DNA from: Alphaproteobacteria bacterium
GTDB taxonomy: Bacteria > Pseudomonadota > Alphaproteobacteria > Rs-D84
NCBI GenBank assembly: GCA_024402835.1
Contig: JAKSSZ010000014.1
Span: 1 to 11,446 of the forward strand
DNA length: 11,446 bases
Direction: 5' to 3'
Position numbers and translations under genes: made by a program. Below, piece after piece: positions 1 through 6,031 of the stretch. Under the pieces are notes generated by a model. That model saw nothing but the letters and a program-made list of their open reading frames with translations. It searched no databases and was not told the origin of the DNA. Every line of letters begins with the position of its first letter. Position 1 is the stretch's first letter.

Positions 1-48
1 TCTAAAAAATCGACTATTAGATTGTTAAAGTTGAAAGGAAATGAATGA
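1..48 (+). CDS. 3' end of an upstream gene (partial, unidentified)
   Basis: Frame 1 is open from the window edge and encodes about 15 residues (ending KLKGNE) before a TGA at 46-48. The stop overlaps the ATG at 41 of the next small frame by 8 bases, which would be typical of translational coupling if both are real genes. Too little is present to name the product. An alternative, discussed at 41-151, is that this frame and the next are two broken pieces of one gene, since TIRLLKLK followed by GNE could be a damaged stretch of a tRNA synthetase C-terminal domain. Confidence is low because only 48 bases are visible. Confidence 0.3.
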   Translation, partial: SKKSTIRLLKLKGNE

Positions 49-151
49 TAAATCTGTGACATTGCGTTATTTGGGTAAAGAAGCCCAAGAGACAAAGTCA
101 TTGTCAGATTTTGTTTTACAAGTTTCAGAACTTGTAAAAATGCCTTTGTAA
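41..151 (+). CDS. 36-residue small ORF resembling a threonyl-tRNA synthetase C-terminal tail (possibly a broken gene end)
   Basis: ATG at 41 opens a 36-residue frame ending at TAA 149-151. The pattern V-T-L-R-Y-L-G-K-E-A-Q-E followed by S-L-S-D-F looks like the end of the anticodon-binding domain of bacterial threonyl-tRNA synthetase, where a V-x-[VL]-R-x-x-G-x-x-x-Q segment precedes the last helix. That is recognition by eye and not a search result. Upstream, this frame has stops at 26-28 and 32-34, and the other two frames are also closed before 151, so an intact synthetase cannot run through here. The GGA at 37-39 lies almost against the ATG, too close for a good ribosome binding site, which argues against an independent small gene. 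Possible readings are a frameshifted or decayed thrS end, a sequencing or assembly error near the window edge, or a genuine small protein. Confidence 0.35.
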   Translation: MNDKSVTLRYLGKEAQETKSLSDFVLQVSELVKMPL

Positions 152-182
152 CAAATATAAATATCCAAGGAAAGGGGAAAAT

Positions 183-323
183 ATGAAAAAAATAATAACA
201 CTATGTTTATTAATTTCTACTGTGTTTTTGTTTGGTTGTTCTTGTAAATGTTCCCAAGAACCCGTTTTACAAGCAAATAAAACTTTAATTGTTCCACCAA
301 ATTTTGGAAAAATGCCAAAATAA
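183..323 (+). CDS. Very small (46-residue) lipoprotein with a BamF/DUF3035-like end motif
   Basis: A strong AGGAAAGGGG ribosome binding site at about 168-177 precedes the ATG. The protein opens with a lipoprotein signal peptide: MKK, then a hydrophobic core (residues 4-17) and the lipobox L-F-G-C with the lipidated cysteine at residue 19. The +2 residue is Ser, compatible with outer-membrane sorting by the classical rule. Two more cysteines follow at 21 and 23. The mature part is only about 28 residues and ends in VPPNFGKMPK, close to the LVVPPDF-type motif of alphaproteobacterial DUF3035/BamF lipoproteins of the BAM complex, which are much longer. Seen: signal peptide, lipobox and motif. Inferred: a minimal envelope lipoprotein, perhaps BAM-associated. 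It lies just upstream of the SPOR gene but is separated from it by a promoter candidate at 348-356. It is too short for ordinary ORF cut-offs. Confidence 0.7.
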   Translation: MKKIITLCLLISTVFLFGCSCKCSQEPVLQANKTLIVPPNFGKMPK

Positions 324-347
324 ACTTTTTGTTATATTGCTTTTTTA

Positions 348-356
348 TGATATAAT
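348..356 (+). promoter_or_regulatory. Extended -10 promoter candidate for the SPOR-tatA unit
   Basis: TGATATAAT is a perfect match to the extended -10 element (TGnTATAAT). It lies in the 69-base gap between the small lipoprotein and the SPOR gene, preceded by a T-rich tract and no clear TTGACA. The start site would fall near 363, giving a leader of about 30 bases before the ATG at 393. The same motif precedes the genes at 4054 and 10371. It also occurs inside coding sequence, so the motif alone is not proof. Confidence 0.5.
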
Positions 357-392
357 ATAAAAGTCATAGAAAAAAAAGAAAGGAGAAAGAAC

Positions 393-1112
393 ATGGAAGA
401 GCAAGAAGATTTATTAGATTTAGAAGAAGATACAGAAGTAGATTCTTTACCAGAATCAACAGTTTTTGAGGCTCCACGTCCAAAATCTCCGTGGAAATTA
501 TTTGCTGTTGCAGTTGCTGTAATAATAATAGCGGTACTAATTATTGTAAAGATTGTCGGAAATAATTCTGATAATTCTGTTCGCATAGATTTAGATGCAC
601 CAGTTGTTGAAGAAAAAACAACAAATCAAGATTCTTTGATTGTTCCTGACAAAAAAACGGAAGTAAAAGAAACTGTTAAACAGGAAATAAAAGAACCTGA
701 AACCAAAGCAGAACAAAAAGTTATAGAAAACACAGGAACCCCGGTTCGTGTTATACAAGACCGTCGTGATGATGTCGTTTTTGATGCTAATAAAGCAGCC
801 ACAAAAAAGCCGGCACAACCTGCTAAAAAAGCAGTTGCTAAACAACCTGTGGTTCAGAAACATGCATCTGCGGGCAGTTGGTATGTTCAATTCAGTTCAC
901 ACAGCACACGTGCTTTGGCTGAAAAATCTGAAAGTATTTTAAGACGTAATCATCAAAATTTATTTGCTGATAAACAATTTGTTATTTTGCCAGCTGTTGT
1001 AAAGGGTCAAAACACATACAGATTGCGTGTTCCTTTCCATACATCCCAAGAAGCAAATGGTTTTTGTCGTAATGCAAAATCTGATGGTCTAGATTGTTAT
1101 ATTGCAAAATAA
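393..1112 (+). CDS. SPOR-domain membrane protein (FtsN-like architecture)
   Basis: A 239-residue bitopic inner-membrane protein that probably binds septal peptidoglycan. Residues 1-34 are a very acidic cytoplasmic tail, residues 35-56 form one membrane segment, residues 57-160 are a low-complexity Lys/Glu/Pro/Ala-rich periplasmic linker, and residues 162-238 are a SPOR domain (GSWYVQFSSH at its start, YRLRVPF in its last third, DCYIAK at the end). SPOR domains bind glycan strands stripped of stem peptides at the division site. Cys225 and Cys235 could form a disulfide, as is known for some SPOR domains, but this is inference. AAGGAGA at 380-386 supports the ATG. TatA follows 12 bases later. 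In Alphaproteobacteria a SPOR gene often sits upstream of the scpAB-tatABC region; here it directly precedes tatA. Calling it FtsN would go too far, because alphaproteobacteria carry several SPOR proteins. Confidence 0.88.
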   Translation: MEEQEDLLDLEEDTEVDSLPESTVFEAPRPKSPWKLFAVAVAVIIIAVLIIVKIVGNNSDNSVRIDLDAPVVEEKTTNQDSLIVPDKKTEVKETVKQEIKEPETKAEQKVIENTGTPVRVIQDRRDDVVFDANKAATKKPAQPAKKAVAKQPVVQKHASAGSWYVQFSSHSTRALAEKSESILRRNHQNLFADKQFVILPAVVKGQNTYRLRVPFHTSQEANGFCRNAKSDGLDCYIAK

Positions 1113-1124
1113 AAGGAAAATAAA

Positions 1125-1367
1125 ATGAGAGCAGGTATTTGGGAAATATTATTAATAGTTGTATTGATAATAATTTTGTTTGGACATGCCAAGATTCCAG
1201 GTATGATGAAAAATATAGCAAATGGTATAAATATCTTTAAAAAAGAAGTCAAAGATATTAAAACAGAGACATCTGAAAAAGTTGTAGAACCTCTTGCTAA
1301 AACTATTACAAAGAAAAAGAAAGCTATAAAAAAGAAAGTTCAAGCTAAAAAGAAAGCAACAAAATAA
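1125..1367 (+). CDS. tatA: Sec-independent protein translocase subunit TatA
   Basis: TatA forms the oligomeric pore or membrane-weakening element of the twin-arginine translocase, which exports folded proteins. The 80-residue protein has a short periplasmic N-terminus, a membrane helix at about residues 4-19, the FGHAKIP hinge (19-25, matching the family FGxxKLP) and an amphipathic helix ending in INIFKKEVKD (35-44). The C-terminal tail (57-80) is extremely lysine-rich. AAGG at about 1113-1116 serves as ribosome binding site. The gene is the last of the SPOR-tatA unit, and its stop codon overlaps the terminator hairpin. Oddly, tatB and tatC are not adjacent but lie more than 8 kb downstream on the same strand. 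A TatE-type paralogue is an alternative, but no other tatA-like gene is visible here. Confidence 0.92.
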   Translation: MRAGIWEILLIVVLIIILFGHAKIPGMMKNIANGINIFKKEVKDIKTETSEKVVEPLAKTITKKKKAIKKKVQAKKKATK

Positions 1368-1394
1368 AAAAAACGTCCTTTTGGACGTTTTTTT
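1367..1394. terminator. Bidirectional intrinsic terminator between tatA and the dksA-like gene
   Basis: A near-perfect inverted repeat pairs 1367-1378 with 1383-1394 around a TTTT loop. The core is ACGTCC/GGACGT flanked by A-runs on the left and T-runs on the right. Read on either strand it gives a hairpin followed by a U tract, so it can end transcription from both convergent units. The tatA stop codon overlaps its left edge, and the stop codon of the minus-strand gene begins one base past its right edge. Confidence 0.9.
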
Positions 1395-1395
1395 A

Positions 1396-1830
1396 TTATT
1401 TCTTTTGTTCGTATTCTTCTTGTTCTTCAACGGTCATTGTTGCCAAAGGTCTTGCAATTAAACGTTGTAACCCAATTTCATCACCCGAAATAATACTGTA
1501 TCCAAAAGAGCCATTTTCTATACGTTCTATGGCGGAATTTATTTTTGCTAGTAAATTATCATTTCTTTCAGATACGCGTAAATTCATTGTCAATTCTTGT
1601 TCTATGGATGCTTGGTCTTGTTCATCGCCAACACCTGCGGTATCATTTTTTTCTGCCGTTCTAACATCATCCAAAATAGAATTTGTATTATTTAACAATT
1701 CATCACGTTGTTTAGTTAACATATTATAAAAGAAAGCCAAATGTTCCGGACACATGTATGGTTCAGATTTCTTTGGAACATATTTTGCAGGTAATATAAT
1801 GCCTTTAAAATCTAAAGTTTTCTTTTTCAT
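1396..1830 (-). CDS. dksA: DksA/TraR-family transcription factor lacking the zinc-finger cysteines
   Basis: DksA binds the RNA polymerase secondary channel and, with ppGpp, tunes stable-RNA and stress promoters. The 144-residue protein has the alphaproteobacterial layout: an LPAKYVPKKSEPYM start (13-26), a coiled coil of about 30-105 (LAFFYNMLTKQRDELL on one arm, LLAKINSAIERIENGSFGY on the return arm) and a C-terminal globular end (112-144). Asp69 and Asp72 in GDEQDQAS align by eye with the two coiled-coil-tip aspartates of E. coli DksA (D71, D74), so the catalytic tip is retained. The usual finger (YCEETGEPI plus a second Cys pair) is YSIISGDEI and TMTVEEQ, with no cysteine. Loss of part of the Cys4 set is known in alphaproteobacterial DksA relatives; here all four are gone. 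It is co-oriented with trx, 3 bases downstream, and shares a convergent terminator with tatA. Confidence 0.85.
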   Translation of the reverse strand: MKKKTLDFKGIILPAKYVPKKSEPYMCPEHLAFFYNMLTKQRDELLNNTNSILDDVRTAEKNDTAGVGDEQDQASIEQELTMNLRVSERNDNLLAKINSAIERIENGSFGYSIISGDEIGLQRLIARPLATMTVEEQEEYEQKK

Positions 1831-1833
1831 TTT

Positions 1834-2154
1834 TTATAATGCCTTTAATTCTGATATCCATTGTGTTAATGTATCTTCATCCATTAAACCTGTTCTTGTT
1901 TCTTTGATTTCGCCATCTTTGAAAGCAAAAACACATGGAATACTGCGAATTCCCAATTTTGTTGGTGTTTGTCTATTTGTTTCGTCTATTTCAAATTTAA
2001 CAAAATTTACATCTGGATTTTTTTCTGAAACAGATTCAAATATTGGACCAAACATTCTGCATGGACCACACCACGAGGCCCAAAAATCAACTAATGTTAA
2101 ACCTTCACTTGTCATAGATTCAAAGTCAGAATCGTTTGCATGTTTCAAAGCCAT
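1834..2154 (-). CDS. trxA: Thioredoxin
   Basis: A cytosolic thiol-disulfide reductant of 106 residues, the usual length, without a signal peptide. The redox site WCGPC is at 28-32 (Cys29 and Cys32) after DFWAS, and the cis-proline loop GIRSIP is at 69-73, followed by a conserved FKDG turn (78-81). The residue after the cis-proline is Cys74, where most thioredoxins have Thr; this adds a thiol facing the active site. The minus-strand sequence AAGGAG, complementary to 2161-2166, supports the ATG. The start lies 74 bases from sufS, transcribed in the opposite direction, so the two share a divergent promoter region. The dksA-like gene follows after 3 bases, so the two are likely co-transcribed. 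It could reduce SufS/SufE persulfide chemistry, but that link is only positional. Confidence 0.93.
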   Translation of the reverse strand: MALKHANDSDFESMTSEGLTLVDFWASWCGPCRMFGPIFESVSEKNPDVNFVKFEIDETNRQTPTKLGIRSIPCVFAFKDGEIKETRTGLMDEDTLTQWISELKAL

Positions 2155-2172
2155 TTTTTTCTCCTTGTGCTA

Positions 2173-2200
2173 TTGATATTTTGATAGAGTTTATTATAAT
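2173..2200 (+). promoter_or_regulatory. Promoter candidate for sufS in the trx/sufS divergent gap
   Basis: TTGATA at 2173-2178 and TATAAT at 2195-2200 are separated by 16 bases, a good vegetative promoter match pointing toward sufS. The predicted start near 2207 leaves about 20 bases before the ATG at 2229. The same AT block read on the minus strand also contains TATAAT (2198 down to 2193), which could serve trx, but no good -35 sits at the right distance for that direction. No obvious IscR- or RirA-type operator was recognised. Confidence 0.55.
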
Positions 2201-2228
2201 CATAACAAAAATCAAGAGAAAATAAGAT

Positions 2229-3341
2229 ATGAATAAAATCATATATATGGATGCCGCAGCAAGTTCCCTAAAATCGGGGGCTGTTATTAACGTCCAACGG
2301 GATTTTTTATTGCATAAATATGCTAATTCTGGACGCGGAATATACGCTCTGGCTACAAATGTGGATAATTTAGTATATGAATCTCGTAAATATATTGCTG
2401 ATTTTATAAATGCTGATGTAAAACAAATCGTTTTTACAAGTGGAACAACAGATTCAATGAATCGTATAGTTCAGATAATTCAGAATACTATAAAATTAAA
2501 AAATCCAACTGTCGTTGTTTCTGATTTGGATCATCACAGTGCCAGAATGCCATGGGAATATCAAAATCAAATTGGAAAATGTAAAATATGTGTATGTCCT
2601 TTGACAAATGACTTGGGTATAGATAGAACAAAAATACCAATGGCTGATATAATGGTTATCACGGCAATGTCAAATGTTACAGGTATTGCCCAAGATGTAT
2701 CTGGTATAATAAAACAGGCGCGCAAGAAAAATCCAAATGTTATAACTATTGTTGATGCTGCCCAATATGTTGTCCATGAAAATATAGATATAAAAAAATT
2801 TGATTGTGATTTTTTGTGTTTTTCTGCTCATAAAATCGGTGGTGATACGGGACTGGGGGTAATGTTTATAAAAGAACCTGACAAATATAATACAGATAAA
2901 TTTGGTGGTGGAATGGTTCAAAAGATTCTTGATAAAAAATGGATATTAAATCTTGCACCTGAAAAATTTGAAGCGGGGACATTACCTTTGACTCAAATTA
3001 TTTCATTACCAACTGCCATAGAAAATTTACAAAAATCAAAATTAAAAACACAGAAAATAATATCTTTTATGTTTAATGAATTAAAACAAATTAAAAAAAT
3101 AAATATGTTAAGTTCAAATAAATCAAAGATAATAAGTTTTACAATACATGGTATGGCACCAATAGATTTTGGTGCATTGTTGGGTGCAAATAATATCTGT
3201 GTTCGTGTTGGTAATATGTGTGCATCTTGGATACATAAATATTTGAATATAGATGGCTCTATACGGTTATCATGCGGCTTTTGGAACACTATGGCCGAAG
3301 CAAAATATGTTATAAAAAAAATAAAAGAGATATTAAAATAA
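2229..3341 (+). CDS. sufS: Cysteine desulfurase, SufS type (group II), divergent
   Basis: A PLP enzyme that takes sulfur from L-cysteine as an enzyme persulfide and passes it to SufE for Fe-S cluster assembly. At 370 residues it is shorter than the usual 400-415. Visible landmarks are DHH (101-103, PLP-stacking His region), DAAQ (176-179, Asp176 for the pyridine nitrogen), SAHK (199-202, Lys202 as Schiff-base lysine), GGGMV (226-230), FEAGTLP (247-253), Arg326, the persulfide Cys331, and Arg346, spaced exactly as R359/C364/R379 of E. coli SufS. The catalytic loop, usually RxGHHCA, reads RVGNMCAS, so both histidines are replaced by Asn and Met. The gene starts a tight set with sufT (1-base gap) and sufE, matching SufS rather than IscS. 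A SufS paralogue or CsdA-like enzyme is the alternative. Confidence 0.87.
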   Translation: MNKIIYMDAAASSLKSGAVINVQRDFLLHKYANSGRGIYALATNVDNLVYESRKYIADFINADVKQIVFTSGTTDSMNRIVQIIQNTIKLKNPTVVVSDLDHHSARMPWEYQNQIGKCKICVCPLTNDLGIDRTKIPMADIMVITAMSNVTGIAQDVSGIIKQARKKNPNVITIVDAAQYVVHENIDIKKFDCDFLCFSAHKIGGDTGLGVMFIKEPDKYNTDKFGGGMVQKILDKKWILNLAPEKFEAGTLPLTQIISLPTAIENLQKSKLKTQKIISFMFNELKQIKKINMLSSNKSKIISFTIHGMAPIDFGALLGANNICVRVGNMCASWIHKYLNIDGSIRLSCGFWNTMAEAKYVIKKIKEILK

Positions 3342-3342
3342 A

Positions 3343-3657
3343 ATGGCAGTAACCACAGAACAAATAATAACAGAATTAAAAAAAATATATGATCCAGAAA
3401 TTCCTGTAAATATTTGGGATATGGGTTTGATTTATAAAATAGACATCACAGACAAATCGATAATCATAGATATGACTTTTACCAGTCCAACTTGTCCAAT
3501 GATGGAAGATATTTTACAACAAGTAAAATCGTATATAACAGCTATTGCTGAAAATTTAACTGTAACTGTAAATCTTGTATGGGAACCAGCATGGGATTTA
3601 TCCCGTATGTCTGCAGAGGCAAAAATAGATTTAGATTTAACAGAACAGGGGTGGTAG
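3343..3657 (+). CDS. sufT: SufT / MIP18-family (DUF59) Fe-S maturation factor
   Basis: A 104-residue protein of the MIP18/DUF59 family, which assists Fe-S cluster maturation or transfer and is often encoded in suf operons. Family signatures are DPEIPVNIWDMGLIY (17-31), SPTCPM (48-53, with the conserved Cys51) and a C-terminal VNLVWEPAWDLSRMS block (76-90). The ATG lies one base after the sufS stop, and sufE begins immediately after this gene's own stop, so all three are probably translated from one message. There is no strong Shine-Dalgarno of its own (AAAGAGA is about 15 bases upstream), which suggests coupling to sufS. The longer alphaproteobacterial SufT proteins usually carry an N-terminal extension; this one is the minimal domain, so PaaD-like is an alternative label that the neighbours make unlikely. 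Confidence 0.85.
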   Translation: MAVTTEQIITELKKIYDPEIPVNIWDMGLIYKIDITDKSIIIDMTFTSPTCPMMEDILQQVKSYITAIAENLTVTVNLVWEPAWDLSRMSAEAKIDLDLTEQGW

Positions 3658-4020
3658 ATGAAATATTCCGATATAAAATCTTTATTAAAAACCTTAACTT
3701 CGCCAGCCGAAAAACTTGAATTTGTTATGGACTTGGGTAAAACTTTACAACCTGTTCCCAAAAAAGCAAAATGCACAGAAATTCTCGGTTGTTCATCATT
3801 TGTACAAATATGTGAATTAAATAACAAATATTATGGACATGCCGATTCTTTAATGGTTGCTGGTATAGTTGCTATTTTATTATCTATAATACAAGACAAA
3901 ACCAAAGTGGAAATAAAAAAAATGGATTTGTTAACAGAGTTTAACGGTTTAGATTTAACATTTGGTTCGGCCAGATTGACGGGTATACAATCTATGGTTA
4001 ATTTTTTCAAGAATTTATGA
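3658..4020 (+). CDS. sufE: Sulfur acceptor protein SufE
   Basis: SufE accepts persulfide sulfur from SufS and delivers it to the SufBCD scaffold. The 120-residue protein is slightly shorter than E. coli SufE (138). It has the acceptor motif EILGCSS (41-47) with Cys45 as the likely persulfide carrier, the helix pair GHADSLMVAGIVAILLSII (60-78), and SARLTGIQSMV (104-114), matching the conserved S-R-x-x-G segment near the C-terminus. AGGGG just upstream of the sufT stop serves as ribosome binding site, and the ATG directly abuts that stop. Its TGA stop is also the first part of the promoter motif for the next unit. No sufB, sufC or sufD gene lies in this window, so the scaffold must be encoded elsewhere. 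Confidence 0.9.
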   Translation: MKYSDIKSLLKTLTSPAEKLEFVMDLGKTLQPVPKKAKCTEILGCSSFVQICELNNKYYGHADSLMVAGIVAILLSIIQDKTKVEIKKMDLLTEFNGLDLTFGSARLTGIQSMVNFFKNL

Positions 4021-4026
4021 TATAAT
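4018..4026 (+). promoter_or_regulatory. Extended -10 promoter candidate for ftsL-ftsI
   Basis: TGATATAAT matches the extended -10 element exactly. Its TGA (4018-4020) is the stop codon of sufE, so the coding end and the promoter share bases. The start would fall near 4033, giving a leader of about 20 bases with AAAGGGGA (4039-4046) as ribosome binding site before the ATG at 4054. No -35 of good quality is at the right distance. Confidence 0.5.
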
Positions 4027-4053
4027 ATATTGTAATATAAAGGGGACTTTGTT

Positions 4054-4341
4054 ATGAGAGAAGATGATAAAATGTGGTGCATAGGTTTAATGTCATTGAT
4101 TTTAGTTTTTGTATTATCTTCTTTTATTCAAGTATGTCATCGTATTCAAAATAAAACACTATCTGATATCCATGCAGAGCGTGAAATTGTTCGCAGGGAT
4201 TATTCCAAAGCAGATGAATTATATACACAATATTCAAGTGCTGAATATTTACGAACAGCGATTATAAATCGTAATCCAAAAGCAGAACATGTAAATTTTG
4301 AAAAGAAAATAAATATCAAAGATATACCAATCATAGAATAA
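4054..4341 (+). CDS. ftsL: FtsL-like small divisome membrane protein
   Basis: A 95-residue single-pass protein: a short cytoplasmic N-terminus (MREDDK), a hydrophobic helix at about 8-28, then a predicted periplasmic helix rich in charged residues (35-70; HAEREIVRRDYSKADELYTQYSS), consistent with the short coiled coil of FtsL. In E. coli, FtsL complexes with FtsB and FtsQ and activates FtsWI. Sequence conservation in this family is low, so the call rests on size, topology and position. The stop overlaps the start of ftsI (TAATG), the same order as ftsL-ftsI in the classical dcw cluster. Here mraW/rsmH is not upstream and murE is not downstream, so the pair has been separated from the rest of the cluster. 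AAAGGGGA at 4039-4046 is a strong ribosome binding site. An unrelated bitopic protein cannot be excluded. Confidence 0.6.
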   Translation: MREDDKMWCIGLMSLILVFVLSSFIQVCHRIQNKTLSDIHAEREIVRRDYSKADELYTQYSSAEYLRTAIINRNPKAEHVNFEKKINIKDIPIIE

Positions 4342-5990
4342 TGTACGAAATAGGCAAAGATGTTTTACCACATGAATATCGCGGAACGGAATACAGTCGT
4401 TGTAGTGCCTTTTGGTTGCGTTTGATTAGTTATATTTTTGCAGGAATTCTAGCGTTATGTGTATTAAAAACATTAAAGCTGGGAATAGAGGGTTATGTTG
4501 CAAAACCGCATACTTCCAGTGCTGAAGTTTCACAACGTGCAGATATTGTTGATAGAAATGGTATTGTGTTGGCAAAAAGTGTAAGTTCCGGTAAGGTCAA
4601 ATTATACCCATCAAAAATAAAAGAAAAAGATAAAACAGCCATAGCGGTATTATTACAAGATACTTTTGGTTTTTCACAAAAACAGGCCTTTGATTATATC
4701 AATTCTAAAAAAGCGGGCTTATGGATAGCAGAAAATGTTGATAGGGATGTTTTATATTCATTAGAGAAGAAAAATCGTAGATATGATTGTTTTGAAATAA
4801 TTTGGTATTCGTTACGAAAATATCCACATAATAATATATTTGCACATGTAGTTGGTATAGCAGGTAAAGACGAAGGACAAGAGGGAATAGAAAAATATTA
4901 TGATAAATATTTAAAAGAAAATACAGACCCATTAAAGTTGTCCATAGATTCCAGAATACAAAATATCTTTTATGAACAATTGACAATTGCAAAAAATAAA
5001 TACAAAGCCAAAGCAGTTATGGGAATGCTGATGAATGCCCGTACAGGTGAAATGTTATCAATGGTTCAATTACCTGATTTTGATCCAAATAATATAGAAT
5101 TATATCCTGTATCAAACAGAACATTCAGATTATTACGTGATGATTTTGAAATGGGATCTATATTCAAGATATTTAATACAGCACTTGCGTATGAATATGG
5201 TTTGGAAAATCGTGAATATAAAATAGATGCACCTTTGCATATTTATAACAAAAATGGAAAAGATGCCATAAAGCCAATAGCCGATGTTTCTTCTTTTTAT
5301 AGAAATACTGTTAAAAAGAAAGGCATACATAAAATGAGCGCTGATGAAATAATGTTATATTCTTGTAATACAGGAAGCGCACAAATAGCATTGGATTTAC
5401 CACAAAATGCACAGGCAGAATTCTTTCATAATTTGAATCTGGATAAACCTTTGCAACTTGAATTTGGAAAAACGCAAATGCCGTTTATACATAAAAAATG
5501 GGGGCCAACAGAAATTGCAACTGCATCTTTTGGACATGGTATAAGTATAACACCAATGCATTTATTGTTATCTGTAAATGCGATGGTAAATGGTGGAATA
5601 TACATATATCCGACATTGTTAAAACGTGACATTGGTTCAATACAGGGGGAACGTGTTATTTCCCCAGAATTATCGGAAAAATTACGTAATATAATGTTCC
5701 ACATAGTAGAAGAAACAACCGGTATTTCAGCAAAAGTAAAAGGTATGGAAATAGGGGGCAAAACAGGAACCGCCGAAAAAAGAGATCCTAAAACAGGTAA
5801 AATTGACCCACATAGAAATGTTACCGCTTTTATATCTGTATTCCCTATATCTGCTCCACAATATATAATGTTATTATTGATGGATGAACCACAACCAGAC
5901 AGACAATATTATCCAAAAACAGCTTCTTATAATGTCGTTCCCACAGCGGGTAATATACATAATGGTATCATGACATTGCTATTTGAATAA
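4341..5990 (+). CDS. ftsI: Division-specific peptidoglycan transpeptidase FtsI (class B PBP, PBP3)
   Basis: FtsI cross-links septal peptidoglycan from the periplasmic face. The 549-residue protein has a cytoplasmic N-terminus, one membrane helix (about 24-46), the class B PBP entry motif RADIVDRNGIVLA (66-78), a pedestal domain to about residue 195, and a transpeptidase domain (about 200-545). The three active-site motifs are intact: S273-x-x-K276 (MGSIFK), S341-C-N343 and K474-T-G476 (GGKTGTAEK). WGPTEIATASFGHGISITP (387-405) is typical of FtsI and PBP2-type enzymes. FtsI is chosen over the elongation enzyme PBP2 (MrdA) by the adjoining ftsL-like gene, the length near 550 and the motif spacing. 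Its start overlaps the previous stop by one base (TAATG). In the classical dcw cluster murE follows; here recJ follows after a promoter candidate. Confidence 0.9.
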   Translation: MYEIGKDVLPHEYRGTEYSRCSAFWLRLISYIFAGILALCVLKTLKLGIEGYVAKPHTSSAEVSQRADIVDRNGIVLAKSVSSGKVKLYPSKIKEKDKTAIAVLLQDTFGFSQKQAFDYINSKKAGLWIAENVDRDVLYSLEKKNRRYDCFEIIWYSLRKYPHNNIFAHVVGIAGKDEGQEGIEKYYDKYLKENTDPLKLSIDSRIQNIFYEQLTIAKNKYKAKAVMGMLMNARTGEMLSMVQLPDFDPNNIELYPVSNRTFRLLRDDFEMGSIFKIFNTALAYEYGLENREYKIDAPLHIYNKNGKDAIKPIADVSSFYRNTVKKKGIHKMSADEIMLYSCNTGSAQIALDLPQNAQAEFFHNLNLDKPLQLEFGKTQMPFIHKKWGPTEIATASFGHGISITPMHLLLSVNAMVNGGIYIYPTLLKRDIGSIQGERVISPELSEKLRNIMFHIVEETTGISAKVKGMEIGGKTGTAEKRDPKTGKIDPHRNVTAFISVFPISAPQYIMLLLMDEPQPDRQYYPKTASYNVVPTAGNIHNGIMTLLFE

Positions 5991-6004
5991 AAATATATTA
6001 TAAT
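5976..6004 (+). promoter_or_regulatory. Promoter candidate for the recJ-nrnA-lolA-tatBC operon
   Basis: TTGCTA at 5976-5981 and TATAAT at 5999-6004 are separated by 17 bases, a good vegetative promoter fit. The -35 lies within the last codons of ftsI. The start would be near 6011, about 20 bases before the GTG at 6032, leaving room for the AAAAGAGA ribosome binding site at 6017-6024. All genes down to 10325 overlap or are within 10 bases of each other, so this may be the main promoter for all five. Confidence 0.5.
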
Positions 6005-6031
6005 TATATTGATAATAAAAAGAGAATAGCA

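Noticed and set aside
324..392. An intrinsic terminator after the small lipoprotein
   Set aside because: The region is T-rich but I could find no stable inverted repeat; readthrough into the SPOR gene is possible.
591..890. Minus-strand open frame opposite the SPOR gene
   Set aside because: A Phe/Cys-rich translation caused by the Lys/Glu-rich linker on the other strand; no ribosome binding site and no family resemblance.
1754..2176. A 140-codon plus-strand open frame across trx and the dksA-like gene
   Set aside because: It runs antisense to two genes with intact family motifs, so it is a shadow frame.
2645..2653. TGATATAAT inside sufS as an internal promoter
   Set aside because: It encodes conserved-frame residues within sufS, with no gene start nearby on that strand; a chance word in AT-rich coding sequence. 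The same holds for 6367-6375 in recJ.
3976..3981. TTGACG as a -35 for the ftsL promoter
   Set aside because: It is 39 bases from the TATAAT at 4021, too far for a -35/-10 pair.
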